Origin: Nipponacmea schrenckii
Taxonomy: Eukaryota; Mollusca; Gastropoda; Lottiidae
Assembly (NCBI GenBank): GCA_030562195.1
Contig: CM060202.1
Location: 13,330,001 to 13,394,000 of the forward strand
Reading direction: 5' to 3'
Length of the DNA stretch: 64,000 nt
Shown here: in pieces, positions 60,901-64,000 of the stretch
Numbering within the stretch: the stretch's first letter is position 1
Layout of the letters: every line of letters starts with the position of its first letter
Notes under the pieces: generated by a model
What the model was told of the DNA's origin: nothing
Seen by the model: the letters and a program-made list of their open reading frames with translations, nothing else
Databases searched by the model: none
Translations under genes and position numbers: made by a program

Positions 60901-63900
60901 TCCATGTTAGAAATGTTATTCCTACTAATAGCTATCTTGTTTGATGTCTTAATACGACGTTGATTGGAATAAAAACAAACGTAATTTCTACTTGAGTAAA
61001 TGGAGACGAACAGGTGCCAGCGATGCTTCTATCTGAATGGACTCTTGAATACTTGTCTTAATCAAACGGTAACTAGATCATGATAGCATTAAGAGCTTCT
61101 CTTCCAAATAAACTTCTTGAGAGGTGCGACTTTTCAAGTTAACGTAAGACGTTACGTAGTTAAAAGTGAGCACGACTGTGGTAGTACGATCAACTCACTT
61201 TATTTAAATTGCGCTTTCGTAACATATAGTCATAAGGTGTAGTCTGGTTTATATTTTAGCCCTAAGTATGATATTTTATCGATTCTAATAACATGTTGGG
61301 TGGAAGGAATTCAAAGAAGAATTTGATGCCTTTTTTTAATATATTTTGCGGTCAATAGAAGTTTCTATTTGAGAATTCTCACAAAACAGACAGGATTTCA
61401 TGGAGACTGAAAACGAGAAATCAATTCTCTTCATACTAACGCTACTAAATTCTATGATGCACATACATTCCAATTCCAAAAAATTCCTGAAAAATGTTGA
61501 TGACTACCTTGACACATTATAAAATAGTTTTCTTCCCATTTCATTACCTTGTTACATCAGCTGGTATCAGTCATGTTTACATAAATATAGATTTAGACTT
61601 GAGAGGACGTAGAAAACCTCAGTTAGAAAACAACAAATGAAAACAACTGGCAATGATCAGTTTTTTTAAGCATTTTTTTGTACATTTGCTACAATTTTTG
61701 CTATGCCATTACCTGAAATACCCAAGACTTTGACTGTCCATCGCTTGTCATTTGTACTGGTTTTGTTACAAAGTTCATCTTATAGTCAGTCTGTTTGGCC
61801 TAAGAGTATTCTTCGTTTGCTCTTTATATCGTCACTTTATACTTTAACCATGATTGGAGAATGCTTTGTATTATTGAAATATCGGGCTATAATAAACTCA
61901 CACATATTGAATATAGTTCATAATTTTAACACCATGTCTAAATGTTTTGAAACTTACTAGTGTTTGTTGCATATAAACTCTATTTTTTTTTTTTTTTTTT
62001 TTTTTTGAATATCGGGTCACGATTAATTCGAATTTGAATGGTTTACCTTCTTTCTTTCACTACCTGTATTATATGATTTATATTATACTATGATATTTTA
62101 TTCATATTTGCTTAATACTTTTGTAATGTTATACTGTCCAGACGGATTTATATAACCTCCGCTTGTTTGTTTATTTGCAAATGTACTTATGTATATATTT
62201 ACTGAAATAAATATTGTTTAAATATTAACTTTTCAATAAATATATCAGAAAGATGAAAATACTATCTGTTGAGTGTCTTATTCTAATGTCTTGTAATTAT
62301 GTCAAACTTTCTGTACACCGTTAAAACGTAACTGTGCATAAAGTACAAATGTTCAATTTAGAATTTATCCAAAATTAACCGCCAGTAGTGTGGTGATTAT
62401 AAGCAAATCATTTTTTAATGACTTCATTACAAAGATCAATCTCCAAAATCCCAGCATGAGTTCAGTTATTATACGACGTTTTATATCAGAACATGATTTA
62501 TCCGGTATAAAATATTAGCTTTGAAATAGAACTCTTGTCCAAACACGATTTCACCAGTTAAAGAGATCTGTGATCTTTGAAATTAACCTGAAATATATAC
62601 CTAACCAATCTTTATTTGAAACCAGGTAAAGTGTTTTTAAACTAGTTCCTGTTTACCAGGAAATTCTGTCAGATGTTTAACCATCCCATCGTCAATTACA
62701 AGAGCTAACGAAATTAATTTTAATGAAATGAACATAACAAATGCTTAGATATGTTATAACGCTAGAAAACTTTCCTAAACATGGCAGTCAAGTATAGATT
62801 TTAAGAGATCAAAGTCTCATTACAATTTATGCATGGTGCATATAACTATTTGCTCGATACCATGAGGATACGATTATTTGGAAATGGAATCTCAAATAAA
62901 GGATAGTGAATATAATTGAATTTGGTATTTACCTGCATGAAGGTGAGAACATTGAAATATTCGAAAGATGAAAAACAATGTGCGGAAACGTGTACAGGTG
63001 TTTTTACTTTACAGTTTCTGTCATGTAAATAATCTGAAAAATGGCAACAAAATTTCAGTGCCAGAAACACGATTCTCTAAAATGTTATCCATGTTTCACC
63101 AAACTAATTTTATAACAAAAACAAACAAGGAACAATCTTTGTGGATTTTGTATTTTTTGATAGTGGCAAAGTCATGACATTTTGCATTTTTCTGGTTTTT
63201 TGTTGAAGGTTAGAAAATGTAAGTTGTATCACCAAACACAGAAGAGTACTGTACATGTACATACGAAGTAAAGCCTTGCCTGCATCGTTCGAAATTCACT
63301 TAAAAACCACATAGATTACATTTCGTTAGCAGGCTAGTTGCCAGACTTGATTCTGGCCTGGAGACCGGGTATGGTCATAGTTGAAATAATGAATTCGGTC
63401 AGTTTTACAGGGGGCAATCCATCTGCCCTATTGCCCTTTGTAGCTACGGACCTGTTTGCTAGTCGCGAGGAAACAATACTGACAATATTGAATGGACGAT
63501 TTCTAAGAGATCTATAAAATAATTTAATGATCAGAACACAATTCAACTCCTTCCTGGTGTCTTAACTAATACAATAAAAATACTCAGAGTACACGGTACA
63601 ATGATTACTTCTAGTTTAATTGACAATACCTAATCCTATGGATTGATCAGATTATTGAAAGATTATGTGAAAGTTTTGGTTCAAACTGTTTAATAAAATT
63701 ATTTTTTCTTTGCCGCCACCGTGTAACTAGACCTTTAGGTTTAGTTTAGAAAGATTGTATATAGAATAAAGAAACTATTCGATGTTAATCATGTTATTGT
63801 GAAAGAAGAGTAAAATCTTACTATAGGGTGGTCTATAAACATCTACAAATCTGATATAACATAGCTTTAATCTTTACGTCACTTGCCATAATTCGTTAAG

Positions 63901-64000
63901 ATTTAAATAGAAATCGGAGAGGAGCATTGGTGTAAAGATCTAAGGAGAATTCTTTTACAATTGTTTCGAAGTTCTCGAAGACTTAGGGTTGGTAAAATTT
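57911..64000. other. Gene-poor region, 58-64 kb
   Basis: No supported gene. Contents are a family A SINE (about 60240-60545), an ATT microsatellite near 58960 and a poly-T run at 61982-62006. There are only short open frames, none with recognisable features. Confidence 0.55.
60240..60545 (+). repeat. SINE (family A), copy with decayed head
   Basis: From TTTCCCGGCAAAGG through GATTTTTCAACTTGGTTTCC, CAGGCTGTACATGTAAGAGA, CGCTTTCCTGGCCAAATTTC and CAGAAGAGTAGGACGTAAAA, it parallels 40270-40560. The A box region is not recognisable. The tail is CATTCATTTTATTTTT. Confidence 0.8.

Noticed and set aside
63334..63546. 70-codon minus-strand frame with a less AT-rich stretch
   Set aside because: No recognisable domain and no neighbouring exon; it could be an isolated exon or part of a repeat, but nothing supports it.

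Overview
The window looks like nuclear DNA of a metazoan, most likely a mollusc or another lophotrochozoan. The genes have many GT-AG introns, intergenic DNA is AT-rich, and there are tRNA-headed SINEs, a Penelope-like element, pogo-like MITEs and several minisatellites. The lineage is inferred from this combination; there is no species-level marker.

Layout: bases 1-33000 are gene-dense. A 5'-truncated, frameshifted Penelope-like element (48-~1400, minus) lies just upstream of the first visible exon of PRPF6. PRPF6 (U5 snRNP factor) then runs in 23 exons to 12556, with its N-terminal exon(s) outside the window. IQCC (minus, 13284-14985) and a JHY/C11orf63 homologue (plus, 16041-21143) are head to head, and a perfect-consensus RFX X-box lies between them. 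MRPL41 (minus, 23536-24806) and UTP15 (plus, intronless, 25116-26666) are also head to head over about 310 bp. An 11-exon gene at 27721-33056 encodes a 408-residue protein. It resembles the shoulder and adjacent repeats of the major vault protein, followed by a coiled coil.

Bases 33000-64000 are gene-poor. The only convincing gene is an intronless class-B-like GPCR with a complete six-cysteine hormone-receptor domain (48601-49869). The rest holds SINE copies, a palindromic CGACAACG-rich element (about 41395-41695), a roughly 31-bp satellite with a 317-bp higher-order period (about 47270-48110) and a 27-bp satellite changing from trimer to dimer organisation (about 56645-57910).

Functional grouping: PRPF6, UTP15 and MRPL41 are housekeeping genes for splicing, rRNA processing and mitochondrial translation. 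IQCC and JHY form a likely co-regulated ciliary pair. The vault-shoulder-like protein and the intronless GPCR are the least described genes. Exon limits were read by eye from splice sites, frame continuity and recalled vertebrate proteins; no search was run.
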